Part shown: positions 24,984 to 33,743 of the stretch, one piece after another
How positions within the stretch are numbered: position 1 is the stretch's first letter
Layout: every line of letters starts with the position of its first letter
Assembly (NCBI GenBank): GCA_023418995.1
Contig: JAEZYP010000044.1
Span: 454,240-518,239 of the forward strand
Direction: 5' to 3'
DNA: 64,000 nt
DNA from: Bacillota bacterium
GTDB taxonomy: Bacteria > Bacillota > Clostridia > Oscillospirales > Acutalibacteraceae
Made by a program: the position numbers and the translations under genes
Notes under the pieces: model-generated
What the model was told of the DNA's origin: nothing
The model's database searches: none
Seen by the model: the letters and a program-made list of their open reading frames with translations, nothing else

Positions 24984-26819
24984 GGAATGGAACGAGAAAA
25001 GGAGCGTGAACCATACGAATTAGCCCTAACCTCTAGGTTAAGCGAACTCGAAATCTGCAATGAACGCTACCGAATCGTTCTGGAACAATCCGACATCAAA
25101 GTCTTTGAATACAGCATACCAGACGGGAGCTTGTGCTATTGCACAAGCTTTGAGGAAATATTCGGCATTGACGCTTCCCATGTTACAATGCCGCAATCCA
25201 TTTTGGAGCACCAGACGCTGCATCCGGATGACGCGCAGGCCTTTCAAGCCCTGTTTGAGAAAATCTGTCACGGAGCGCCAGCCGGCGAATGCGAATTCCG
25301 CATCAAAGGTAAAGGCGGCGATTATTCCTGGTATCGCATACGGATTAAAACTATATTTGATGATAAAAACACCCCCATTCGGGCTGTTGGACAAATTTGT
25401 GATATTACCTTCCAGAAACATGAATTACAGGATTTGATGCAAAAAGCGCAGCACGATGAGCTGACAGGACTTCTTAACAAAGCGGCTACCCAGCAGCTTG
25501 CCGAAAACTCACTGAAGGGAAATTCCGTTTGCGCGCTTTATATCATTGATGTCGATCATTTTAAAAATATTAACGACAGTCTCGGCCATATGTTTGGTGA
25601 TACCGTTTTAGCTGAGGTCGGAGTCTGTCTGAGAAAGCTTTTTCGCTCAACCGATATTATCGGTCGCATCGGGGGCGATGAATTTATGGTTCTGATGCGC
25701 GACGTAAAAGATTTTTCATTGGTGCTGGAAAAGGCAGAGGCTCTGAACCAATGTCTAAACCATACCTTCTCCGATCCATTGGGAAACCACAGAATCTCAG
25801 GCAGTATCGGGGTCGCTGTGTATCCGAAGGACGGAGATAATTACAATGATTTGTTTCAAAAGGCAGATGTCGCGCTTTACAACGCGAAACGCGGCGGACG
25901 GAACAGCTGCGTTATTTACGATGATACAGAAAGTGAAAATCTGGAGGTCGCAAATATTAAAGCAGTGCCCGCGTTTTTCCCGGCTTCAAGCCTTGCGTCC
26001 TGCTGCTCTGAAATGCTCCCTTATATTCTAGATGTTTTGTTTCATGCCGATGATATCAATCATGTTCTGTATATCATTTTAAAATATATCGGCGAACAGT
26101 TTTTCCTGAGCCGCGTCTATCTGTTCCTATATCGTCCGGTCAGCAGCCTCCCATCCGGATTTCTGGAATGGCGCGCCAGCGGAATCTGCCCGGAGTGCGA
26201 GGAGCTTCTTCAATATGCTGAAAAAAGCGATGACCTATTTCTGAAATCATTTCAAAATGAAATTTTGTGCTGCAGCGAGGTTGCGAATCTCTCCGAACCA
26301 TACCGGTCCTTTTACCGAGAGTTCGGAACCCACGCCACCCTTCAGGTGGCTTTTCGGGAAGGCAGCGCGTTGAAGGGCTGTATCGGCTTTGACGACTGTA
26401 CGCAGGAACGCTTTTGGACACAGGAAGAAATGGATATTCTGATTTCAGCCGCAAGGTTAATCAGTACTTTTGTTGAGAAGGAGGAAACGGAGCTTCAGCT
26501 ACAGTGCGCATATGATTCCGCAAAAACGATCATGGAATCCGTTCCTGGTTATTGCTATCTGATTGATCCCGGTACATACCATATTCTTTACGCCAATCAA
26601 AAAATGTTGCGTTCCGCAATCGCGCCGGAACCGGATGACCGCTGTTACACCGTATTCGGAAACGGAATCTCCCCATGCGAGGATTGTCCCCTGCGGTTCG
26701 CATATCCGGTAAAACATAAAATTGTTCGAAACGGTATGCTTACGCTGGCATCCAGTTCAAAAATTCAGTGGCCCGAATGTGAGAACGCGGTTTTGGTCTG
26801 CTGCCGGGAGCTGAATTAA
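24984..26819 (+). CDS. Cytoplasmic diguanylate cyclase with PAS, GGDEF, GAF-like and CxxCP PAS-like domains
   Basis: The protein (611 residues from ATG 24984; a 27-residue longer frame opens at 24903) has no membrane segment. A PAS domain (about residues 25-140, with WYRIRIKTIFDDKNTPIRAVG) is followed by GGDEF (about 150-310) with intact RIGGDEF and inhibition site RSTD five residues before it. A GAF-like region (about 345-510) and a short C-terminal PAS-like module with CEDCPL complete it. It probably makes c-di-GMP in response to an internal signal. The start is uncertain because the ribosome-binding site is weak. An order of GGDEF before GAF and a second sensor is unusual. Confidence 0.85.
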   Translation, partial: GMEREKEREPYELALTSRLSELEICNERYRIVLEQSDIKVFEYSIPDGSLCYCTSFEEIFGIDASHVTMPQSILEHQTLHPDDAQAFQALFEKICHGAPAGECEFRIKGKGGDYSWYRIRIKTIFDDKNTPIRAVGQICDITFQKHELQDLMQKAQHDELTGLLNKAATQQLAENSLKGNSVCALYIIDVDHFKNINDSLGHMFGDTVLAEVGVCLRKLFRSTDIIGRIGGDEFMVLMRDVKDFSLVLEKAEALNQCLNHTFSDPLGNHRISGSIGVAVYPKDGDNYNDLFQKADVALYNAKRGGRNSCVIYDDTESENLEVANIKAVPAFFPASSLASCCSEMLPYILDVLFHADDINHVLYIILKYIGEQFFLSRVYLFLYRPVSSLPSGFLEWRASGICPECEELLQYAEKSDDLFLKSFQNEILCCSEVANLSEPYRSFYREFGTHATLQVAFREGSALKGCIGFDDCTQERFWTQEEMDILISAARLISTFVEKEETELQLQCAYDSAKTIMESVPGYCYLIDPGTYHILYANQKMLRSAIAPEPDDRCYTVFGNGISPCEDCPLRFAYPVKHKIVRNGMLTLASSSKIQWPECENAVLVCCRELN

Positions 26820-26871
26820 ATATTTTGAATATAATTACAATTCTGTCATAATTATTTACTATTTTCAGATA

Positions 26872-27495
26872 TTGGCATATTGTAATTTATACTATCAGAA
26901 ATTTACATTATCAGCATTTGCAACAGATAGAACTACTTCTAATAAGTCGTATACTTTATCAACAGCTGAAAAGGCAATTTTAAAAAACAGAGATAATTTG
27001 GTAGAGGAACTAGATAAAGTAGCGAAAGCACCAATAAAAGAAACAAAAGAAAATTTACTACCAAATGGAGATTTTAAAAAAGTCGAAGTTCGAAAAATAA
27101 AAGCAACTGAAAATCTTAGCATAACCAACACCAGAACATATACAACAAGTAGCAGTACAAAAACAATAACTGATGAGTATGGTCTTGATTATGCTGGAAT
27201 TCCAAATGGAGGTGGGTCAATAGTTGCAGTATATAAGTATAACTATGTGGATATTGATAGTCCCAACCATATGAAAACACAAATCTATTCAGCAAGTGGA
27301 CATGCAAATGATTTAGATTCAAATTTCTATAAACTTTCATATGTTGATCCAAATTGGGATACCACACCTGAATATCAAGCATCAGCATCTGTAGTATTTC
27401 ATATGCAAATGAATGGAGGAATATGGTATAACGTAACAATAACAAACGAATGCGAATTTAATTCCTATGGTGAATACTCAACATCATGGTCTTAA
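26872..27495 (+). pseudogene. AT-rich secreted-type protein, N-terminus missing or non-standard
   Basis: No family recognised. The frame is open from 26815, right after the previous gene's stop, but holds no ATG or GTG; the only usable start is TTG at 26872, without a ribosome-binding site. The first residues end in FTLSAFATD, like a signal-peptidase site, with hydrophobic residues encoded upstream of the TTG, so the true signal peptide seems to have lost its beginning. The following 190 residues are polar, rich in Ser, Thr, Asn and Tyr, with a charged helical stretch first and aromatic beta-like sequence later. The DNA is far richer in A and T than its neighbours, which suggests horizontal transfer followed by truncation. 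Confidence 0.5.
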
Positions 27496-27520
27496 AATTT
27501 GAAGCAAAGGGGCATTCCTG

Positions 27521-27703
27521 ATGAGTAGTATTAGGATAAACAATTTGGAATACTTAGCGCTAATATTTTTACTGGCTCGCCTGTTCCCCTTCGGTGAAAT
27601 ATCAAACGTTCTGTACTGGTTGGCCATTCTCATCCTTATTTTTATATCGATCATCCATATGAAAGAGCGATTCAAGAACCGGAGCATGCGAATGAAAAAA
27701 TAA
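27521..27703 (+). CDS. Small membrane protein, unknown function
   Basis: The 60-residue protein has one or two hydrophobic stretches (YLALIFLLARLF and VLYWLAILILIFISII) and a basic tail (KERFKNRSMRMKK), so it probably sits in the membrane with its C-terminus inside. AAAGGGG lies eight bases before the ATG. It follows the AT-rich gene by 25 bases. No family was recognised. Confidence 0.5.
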   Translation: MSSIRINNLEYLALIFLLARLFPFGEISNVLYWLAILILIFISIIHMKERFKNRSMRMKK

Positions 27704-27835
27704 GATTACTGTTTTAATTCCTAATGCTTATCTCATTTACATAATTATTGGGCATTTTTACTGCCTGGTTTCAAAAATGGTATCCTTCGTACCTAGCGGG
27801 AGGCGAAAAACAAAAAGCAAAACGCTTAACACCAA

Positions 27836-27866
27836 AACAGCTGCCGGAGCAAAACCGGCAGCTGTT
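27836..27866 (-). terminator. Terminator of tcdA
   Basis: AACAGCTGCCGG and CCGGCAGCTGTT form a perfect 12-bp stem with a 7-base loop; on the minus strand Ts follow. It starts 3 bases after the gene's stop. Confidence 0.85.
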
Positions 27867-27869
27867 AAT

Positions 27870-28631
27870 TTATTGATTCACTTCCGCAATATCCTTAATG
27901 ACTTCCCCCGCAAGAATCAAACCCGCAACCGATGGCACGAACGAGATACTGCCCGGTATCTGGCGGCGGACGGTGCATTTCCTCTTTGTGCCCGGAGGGC
28001 AGACGCAGTGCGCCCTGCAGCTGATGCTCATATCCTCCATAGGAGTGATAGGCGGTTCCTTGGAATAAATAACCTTCAGCTTTTTAATTCCGCGAACCTT
28101 TAATTCCTTTCTCATGACACGCGCGAGCGGGCAAACGCTGGTGCTGTAAATATCCGCCACCTCAAACCGCGTAGGGTCAAGCTTGTTCCCCGCTCCCATG
28201 CAGCTGATGATCGGAACATTCCATTTTTCCGCACGTACGATCAATTCCAGCTTGGAGGAAACGGTATCGATTGCGTCAACAATATAAGTATATTTCGAAA
28301 GGTCAAACTCATCCGCGTTCTCCTCGGTATAAAAGCATTCGTTTGCTTCAACCTCCGCGTTTGGGTTGATTTCGAGAACCCGGTCGCGCATCACTTCCAC
28401 CTTTTTTTGTCCGATGGTTTTCCGGGTCGCGATAAGCTGCCGGTTAATATTCGTAAGGCACACCTTGTCATCGTCAAACAGCGCCAGCTTTCCGACGCCG
28501 CTTCGCGCCAGAGCCTCCGCCACATAAGAGCCTACGCCGCCGATGCCGAAAACAGCCACAAATGCGTCTTTCAGTTTAGTCATCGCTTCTTCCCCCAGAA
28601 GAAGCTGAGTCCTTGAAAATTCATTCAGCAT
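27870..28631 (-). CDS. tcdA: tRNA threonylcarbamoyladenosine dehydratase (ThiF/E1-like)
   Basis: The 253-residue E1-like enzyme uses ATP to cyclise t6A37 of tRNA to ct6A. Nucleotide binding is seen in VFGIGGVGSYVAEALARSG, with DDDKVCLTNINRQ following. The region SCRAHCVCPPGTKRKC near residue 210 is cysteine-rich. Length and order match TcdA/CsdL better than MoeB or ThiF. GGTGG precedes the ATG. Confidence 0.9.
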   Translation of the reverse strand: MLNEFSRTQLLLGEEAMTKLKDAFVAVFGIGGVGSYVAEALARSGVGKLALFDDDKVCLTNINRQLIATRKTIGQKKVEVMRDRVLEINPNAEVEANECFYTEENADEFDLSKYTYIVDAIDTVSSKLELIVRAEKWNVPIISCMGAGNKLDPTRFEVADIYSTSVCPLARVMRKELKVRGIKKLKVIYSKEPPITPMEDMSISCRAHCVCPPGTKRKCTVRRQIPGSISFVPSVAGLILAGEVIKDIAEVNQ

Positions 28632-28692
28632 ATATTTGCCACCAATTTTACTTTCTTTATAAAAACAGGCTGCTTTGTTTACAAATCAAAGA

Positions 28693-29238
28693 TTATTTTT
28701 GTTCGGATAAGATACGGCATACCTCGTCAACGATGACGTCCACATCCGCGAGCGGACCCCTGCCAAAGCTTCCTTCCGCGAGGATTCCTTCCTTCGGGTC
28801 AATAAACCGGTAGCCGTATTTTTTCAGCTTTTCTACATTGTCCTGAACAATCGGATTTTCCCACATGTTGGTGTTCATTGCCGGAGCAATCAACACCGGT
28901 TTGTTTTTGAGCGCGAGAATAGTGGTGGTAAGCATATCGTCGCCGATGCCGCCGGCAATTTTGCCGATGCAATTTGCCGTAGCCGGTGCAATCAGCATAA
29001 GGTCCACTTTCTGTGCCAGAGAAATATGTTTTACGTCAACCGGGAAATCGTCCTCAAAAACATCCGTATATACTCTGTTTTTGGTAAGGGTGCGGAACGT
29101 CAGCGGCGTTACAAACGCGGTAGCACCCTCGGTCATGATGACCTCTACATTGTATCCCTTTTTATATAACTGATGCGCGATATCCGCCGCTTTATAAACC
29201 GCGATACTCCCGGTAACCCCTAAAATAATATTCTTCAC
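28693..29238 (-). CDS. coaC: Phosphopantothenoylcysteine decarboxylase
   Basis: The 181-residue FMN enzyme forms 4'-phosphopantetheine in CoA synthesis. It begins NIILGVTGSIAVYKAADI, has the active-site histidine in VKHISLAQ, APATANCIGKIAGGIGDD for FMN, and PAMNTNMWENP for substrate. The start is GTG, overlapping the coaB stop by four bases (GTGA), so the two are coupled. It is a stand-alone CoaC rather than the fused CoaBC of most bacteria. Confidence 0.93.
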   Translation of the reverse strand: MKNIILGVTGSIAVYKAADIAHQLYKKGYNVEVIMTEGATAFVTPLTFRTLTKNRVYTDVFEDDFPVDVKHISLAQKVDLMLIAPATANCIGKIAGGIGDDMLTTTILALKNKPVLIAPAMNTNMWENPIVQDNVEKLKKYGYRFIDPKEGILAEGSFGRGPLADVDVIVDEVCRILSEQK

Positions 29239-30008
29239 TTTATATCCTCCAACAGATTTATCAGCACACGGTCGGCAATTTCGCTCGCAATCGCTTCTTT
29301 TCCCTCCAGCTTGGTAACGTTCGCTGCCGCGTCAATTAAAAAGCCCTCATGGTTCCCATCCTTAATAGAATCGGTATCATTCGCGAGCACATAATCACAG
29401 TTATTTTTGATCAGCAGCCGGTATGCCGTGTCGATCAGGACTTTTTCATCCACGCCGCTCAGCAGTTTAAACCCGACCAGAATCGTTTTGGGGCTTGCCG
29501 CCTTAATCAGGCCGATAATTTTCGGCGTTTTTTGAAGAACCAGAACCGGATGCTCCAGATCAGAGCTGATTTTCTTATCAGCCGGAATGGCGGCTTTTAT
29601 CAATGCCTCCTGAATCAGGCGGTTCAGTTCCTCCTTTGACGGCGGACTTTGCCGAACCGCTTCATAAAGAGAATCCGACACCAGCTCCGGCGTGGTGACA
29701 CTGTTTACCTTATAATCACTTACCGCCATGGCATGGATTACCGCGTCGATTTGCTCCGTTTTCAATAGGTAATCAAGCTTATCCTGCAAATCGTCGGTAC
29801 CCTCAATCCGTATAATCCTGACGCTGCTTGATTGCGGAACGACCGCGAATGGACCACAGAGATAATAGATAGTATGCTCGACAGAGGAAAGCCTGCGGGA
29901 CAGTTCATCCGCGATCAGACTTCCCAGCCTTCCGGTTGCGCCGTTGGTAATACTGCGAACGGAATCGATCCGTTCTTTGGTTCCGCCCGAAGTAACAATA
30001 AACTTCAA
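29235..30008 (-). CDS. coaB: Phosphopantothenate-cysteine ligase
   Basis: The 257-residue enzyme joins phosphopantothenate and cysteine, feeding coaC next door. It begins MKFIVTSGGTKERIDSVRSI and contains ITNGATGRLG, AMAVSDYKVN, and the late LVGFKLLSG and NDCDYVLAND-like segment of stand-alone CoaB proteins. TTG at 30008 is the start, with AAAGGG eight bases upstream; the longer frame is not supported. Confidence 0.92.
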   Translation of the reverse strand: MKFIVTSGGTKERIDSVRSITNGATGRLGSLIADELSRRLSSVEHTIYYLCGPFAVVPQSSSVRIIRIEGTDDLQDKLDYLLKTEQIDAVIHAMAVSDYKVNSVTTPELVSDSLYEAVRQSPPSKEELNRLIQEALIKAAIPADKKISSDLEHPVLVLQKTPKIIGLIKAASPKTILVGFKLLSGVDEKVLIDTAYRLLIKNNCDYVLANDTDSIKDGNHEGFLIDAAANVTKLEGKEAIASEIADRVLINLLEDIK

Positions 30009-30131
30009 ATACTCACGCCCTTTATAAAATCCAGAAGCGTATATGCAAAAGTGAAAAACCACAGATTTTCCGCTGAAAAGGCGAGCTTCCATCGAAAATT
30101 CGCATACACGCACTACTATTATTTTACCTTT

Positions 30132-31061
30132 TTATCCAATAAAATGCGGGGTAGACAAGTATCTTTCACCGGTATCCGGCAAAAGCGCAACAATGTTCTT
30201 CCCTTTATTTTCGGGTCTTGAAGCCAATTCGGCAGCCGCCCAAACCGCCGCGCCGGAGGATATTCCAACCAGCAGACCTTCACTTCGGCAAAGCTCCCGT
30301 GCGGTGGCGAACGCATCTTCACCCTTGACCTTAATTACTTCATCGTAGATTTTGGTATTCAGCGTTTCCGGTACAAACCCCGCTCCAAGTCCCTGAATGC
30401 TGTGAGCACCAGCCTTGCCCTCGGATAAAACCGGGGAATCAAAGGGTTCTACTGCAATTATTTTAACATTCGAATTCTGAGATTTTAAATACTCGCCCGT
30501 ACCAGTCAAGGTTCCGCCCGTTCCAACGCCGGCAACAAACAAATCAACCTTTCCGTCGGTGTCGCGCCAGATTTCCGGTCCGGTAGTTTCCCGGTGCGCT
30601 TTCGGGTTCGACGGATTACTGAATTGACCCGGCATATAGGAGTTTGGCGTTGTTTTCAACAGTTCGTTGGCCTTTTCGATAGCGCCTGTCATCCCTGTCG
30701 CTCCATCAGTCAAAACAACCTGTGCACCATACGCTTTAAGCAGGTTTCTTCTTTCTATGCTCATGGTTTCTGGCATCGTCAGAATAACGCGATATCCTCT
30801 GGAGGAAGCAACGAGAGCCAGACCGATTCCGGCATTGCCGCTGGTAGGCTCAATTATGACGGAGCCCTCCTGAATCAGTCCCTGTTCTTCAGCATCATTA
30901 ATGAGGGAAAGCGCCATTCTGTCCTTAACACTCCCTGCCGGATTAAAGAATTCCAGCTTCCCGAACAGGACAGCCTCCAGATCTTTTTTCTTCCTATATT
31001 TTGCAAGCTCCAGCAAAGGCGTATTTCCAATCAGTTCATCCAGGCTTTTGTACGTATTCAA
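30132..31061 (-). CDS. cysK: Cysteine synthase (O-acetylserine sulfhydrylase)
   Basis: The 309-residue PLP enzyme makes cysteine from O-acetylserine and sulfide. The PLP lysine is in NPAGSVKDRMAL (about residue 42), the substrate loop in EPTSGNAGIGLA, and the phosphate loop in GVGTGGTLTGTGEYL. It starts with TTG at 31061, seven bases after GGAGA; the ten extra residues upstream are unlikely. It is divergent from a CymR-like regulator. In Bacillus subtilis CysK and CymR form a regulatory complex. Confidence 0.94.
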   Translation of the reverse strand: MNTYKSLDELIGNTPLLELAKYRKKKDLEAVLFGKLEFFNPAGSVKDRMALSLINDAEEQGLIQEGSVIIEPTSGNAGIGLALVASSRGYRVILTMPETMSIERRNLLKAYGAQVVLTDGATGMTGAIEKANELLKTTPNSYMPGQFSNPSNPKAHRETTGPEIWRDTDGKVDLFVAGVGTGGTLTGTGEYLKSQNSNVKIIAVEPFDSPVLSEGKAGAHSIQGLGAGFVPETLNTKIYDEVIKVKGEDAFATARELCRSEGLLVGISSGAAVWAAAELASRPENKGKNIVALLPDTGERYLSTPHFIG

Positions 31062-31118
31062 GATACCATCTCCCAAAAATAATAGGTTCACTATTGATAT
31101 ATTGACACTATGTTTTCT

Positions 31119-31146
31119 ATTATAGGCGATTCCCTGTTTTTGTCAA
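31119..31146 (-). promoter_or_regulatory. cysK promoter
   Basis: On the minus strand TTGACA (31146-31141) and TATAAT (31124-31119) are 16 bases apart. The transcribed leader has AT-rich repeated CAATA and TAGTG words (31090-31112), a plausible regulator site. Confidence 0.85.
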
Positions 31147-31214
31147 CCTGACCGCACAGTGAAAACAAACGTATTAAATATAGTGGTATGCTATGTTAAT
31201 ATCCCGTGTTCCCC

Positions 31215-31243
31215 TTGACGAATTTTGACTTTGCATATATTAT
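31215..31243 (+). promoter_or_regulatory. Promoter of the CymR-like gene
   Basis: TTGACG (31215-31220) and TATTAT (31238-31243) are 17 bases apart. A leader of about 150 bases lies between it and the gene start. Together with the cysK promoter this fills the 31062-31398 gap. Confidence 0.75.
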
Positions 31244-31398
31244 TATCTTAAGGGCGTGTTACAAGCTTTAATTTCAGTCTATTTCTATCGAAAAGATTCC
31301 CTTCGGTGTTAAATCACTCTGAGTACGGAAAAGTATTCGTGCGGTTTTTCAAGCTTGCATGCTCAGAATATGAATTCAGCTTTTGGAAGGAGAATAAA

Positions 31399-31845
31399 AT
31401 GAGAATCTCTTCGAAAGGAAGATATGGACTTGCCGCCATGATTAGTATGGCGCAAAATTATTCCAGTGACGAATGCACCACCATTGTCAGTATTTCAGAT
31501 AAACTGGGCATTTCCAAAATATATTTGGAGCAGGTATTTTCTCTCCTCAAGAGAGCTGATCTGGTCTTTGCCGCAAAAGGAGCGCAAGGCGGATATAAAT
31601 TGTGCAAACCGCCGCAAACCATTAATGCTTATGAAATTCTGCGTGCACTGGAGCAGTCTCTCTTTGAAAAAACCGATGAGTCCGTAGCAAGGCAAGCTCA
31701 TGAAATTGAGCAGACAATGCAAACTTTCGTTTTTTCTGAAATCGACGGCGCAATTGCTGACGCGCTAAAGAAAATTTCCCTATATGATCTGGTTGTCGAA
31801 GCGGAGAAACAAAAACAGAATTCCGGATTTATGTTCTATATTTAA
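31399..31845 (+). CDS. cymR: Rrf2-family regulator, CymR-like
   Basis: The 148-residue protein has the Rrf2 winged helix at its start (MRISSKGRYGLAAMI, then ISDKLGISKIYLEQVFSLLKRA and the wing GAQGGYKL). The three clustered cysteines that hold the Fe-S cluster in IscR are absent, which points to CymR, the repressor of cysteine metabolism, rather than IscR. Its position divergent from cysK supports this. ATG at 31399 is set by GGAAGGAG seven bases upstream; an upstream extension of 31 residues is excluded. Confidence 0.85.
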   Translation: MRISSKGRYGLAAMISMAQNYSSDECTTIVSISDKLGISKIYLEQVFSLLKRADLVFAAKGAQGGYKLCKPPQTINAYEILRALEQSLFEKTDESVARQAHEIEQTMQTFVFSEIDGAIADALKKISLYDLVVEAEKQKQNSGFMFYI

Positions 31846-31883
31846 GAAAAATGTTCTCCTTGCGGCACTGCTATTAAAGTAAT

Positions 31884-31919
31884 AAAGCCTTTCGTCACCT
31901 TTTCGTGGCGGAAGGCTTT
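31884..31919. terminator. Bidirectional terminator
   Basis: AAAGCCTTTCG-TCAC and GTGG-CGGAAGGCTTT form an imperfect stem around TTTTC-like bases, between convergent genes. Confidence 0.75.
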
Positions 31920-31926
31920 GTTGCTT

Positions 31927-32565
31927 CTAGTGAATGATCAGCCCCAGAAAACGCGAAAGCTCGCAGGCCTGAACCGCGGTAACAACAGCACCCTGAAGCT
32001 CCGGACCAGAGAGCAGAATGCCTTCGATATCGCAGCTGGTCAGGTCGATTCCCTTTAACGGAGTCTGGAGAAGCTCTGCCTGCACCAAGCTACAGCTCTG
32101 AAACCGAATTTGCTTCATCGCGCACTGCTGAAGCACGCCCCCACTGAAATCCGTGTCCTCAAACAAAACATTTTTCATTTTGGCGGAAGACAGGTTTGCC
32201 ATTCGGCAATTGCAGTTACGCAACGTAACATGATCAAAAACCGCTTCGGCAAAATTGGCGCCAACCGCCTTGCAGTTTTCAAAACAGACTCTTCGGAACA
32301 CACAACCGGATAAATCGACATTGGATAGGTCACATTTTTGAAAAATTGTATTTTCAAAATAAATGCCGTGAAATTCACATTGCTGAAACCTGCAATTGTC
32401 AAAAAAATCATCACGGAATTCGATAATTTCCAACGAAAGGTTTTCCAGAGTTGTGTTGAGGAAGTGGTAGCCTGTAATATCATATTCCTCCGCAAGAGCC
32501 TCTTCCGCCATGGTTTGAAGATTGTTTGCTTCTTCGCGTTCTTTTATTAATTCCGAATATTCCAA
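31927..32565 (-). CDS. Pentapeptide-repeat protein
   Basis: The 212-residue protein consists mainly of A(D/N)LxX-type repeats from about residue 35 to 195, such as CDLSNVDLSGCVFRRVCFE and NLSSAKMKNVLFEDTDFSG, which fold as a right-handed quadrilateral beta-helix. Some relatives mimic DNA and protect gyrase from quinolones; others have no known role, and no specific function can be given. The first 30 residues form an acidic helix. The start is TTG with GGGAG about 9 bases upstream. Cysteine is frequent. Confidence 0.88.
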   Translation of the reverse strand: MEYSELIKEREEANNLQTMAEEALAEEYDITGYHFLNTTLENLSLEIIEFRDDFFDNCRFQQCEFHGIYFENTIFQKCDLSNVDLSGCVFRRVCFENCKAVGANFAEAVFDHVTLRNCNCRMANLSSAKMKNVLFEDTDFSGGVLQQCAMKQIRFQSCSLVQAELLQTPLKGIDLTSCDIEGILLSGPELQGAVVTAVQACELSRFLGLIIH

Positions 32566-32592
32566 TGAAGCACACTCCCTCCTTTATACAGT

Positions 32593-33453
32593 TCAGTCCT
32601 GCGCCATAAAAAGTACGCCCAGGGTATTGGGACCGCAATGGGACGAAATCGTACAGCTTGCTGTCGTAATATGTATCTCATGAAAAGCAGTCAGAGCTTT
32701 CAGCTCCTGTTTTACAAGACTGGAATATTCACTGGGGATTCCCGAGTGAGTAATAAAAACGTGATCCAATTTCATATTCTTGTATTTTGCAACAGTATCG
32801 GCGGTATATTTGCGAAGCACATCGTCCAGCTTCCCTCGATATTTTTTTCCGACATACATCGCGCCTTCGTGATGATTATCCACCTCAATGCACGGCTTTA
32901 GCTGCAATAGATTTGCACCCATCGCGACAATGGAGGAACAGCGCCCGCCCGCATGCATAAATTCCAATGTATCCAAGATAAAGCTGGCGCGGACGTTCGG
33001 AATCAGAGAAACGATTTCCGTCTGAATCTGTCTGGCAGGCATTCCCGCCGCAATCCGGTTTGCCGCTTCAATTACCAGAAGCCCTGTTCCGGTCGAAAGA
33101 CTGCATGAATCAATCGGATAGACATTCCCGAGCTCTTCGGCGGCAATGCGGCAGTTTTGGTAGGACGAGGAAAGCGCGGAGCCTAGGTTGAGGTGTATTA
33201 CCTGATACCCCTGATCCACCCATGGCTTAAAATAACGATAATACTCCCCCGCACCAATTGCAGCAGTCTTAGGAAGCACCTTCTCCCGATACCAGGTTTG
33301 AAAAATGTCCGGCGGTGTAATATCGACATTATCTAAATACTGCTTGTCGTTTAAAATAATATGGTAAGGAAAGTATTCAACGTGATAACGTTCTTTCAGG
33401 TCATTCCCCAGATCGCAGGTGCTATCTGCGCTCAGAATTATCTTCTGACTCAA
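32593..33453 (-). CDS. DegV-family fatty-acid-binding protein
   Basis: The 286-residue protein belongs to the DegV family, which binds a fatty acid between two domains; some members (FakB) present it to the kinase FakA. It shows LSADSTCDLG, the T-A-A-I-G-A-G-E-Y segment, LNLGSALSSSYQN and DSCSLSTGTGLLV. Neither fakA nor another lipid gene is adjacent. The start is TTG, with AAGGAG nine bases upstream. Confidence 0.9.
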   Translation of the reverse strand: MSQKIILSADSTCDLGNDLKERYHVEYFPYHIILNDKQYLDNVDITPPDIFQTWYREKVLPKTAAIGAGEYYRYFKPWVDQGYQVIHLNLGSALSSSYQNCRIAAEELGNVYPIDSCSLSTGTGLLVIEAANRIAAGMPARQIQTEIVSLIPNVRASFILDTLEFMHAGGRCSSIVAMGANLLQLKPCIEVDNHHEGAMYVGKKYRGKLDDVLRKYTADTVAKYKNMKLDHVFITHSGIPSEYSSLVKQELKALTAFHEIHITTASCTISSHCGPNTLGVLFMAQD

Positions 33454-33514
33454 TCCTTATCGCTCCTTCTGTGAATTGATCGGTTACCCACACGAGATAA
33501 AACTACTTCAATAA

Positions 33515-33543
33515 ATAATACAACGGCACGAAAACACAGTCAA
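33515..33543 (-). promoter_or_regulatory. degV promoter
   Basis: On the minus strand TTGACT (33543-33538) and TATTAT (33520-33515) are 17 bases apart. Nothing further was found in the 33454-33743 gap, and no clear promoter for the MFS gene. Confidence 0.75.
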
Positions 33544-33743
33544 GAAAAGAAATAAGATAATTATTCATAATAGTCCGCCAAACAAATAACCAGCGGCTTA
33601 CCTTCTATTTTTTTACCTGTTACCGGCATGATGATACCGGATAATCTTCACACCTTTACATCTGTTTTATTTTTCTATATAGTAACCATAGAAAGAGAAA
33701 TTAAAAAACACTTTACTCTTTTACTCTATTAAAGAATGGATGA

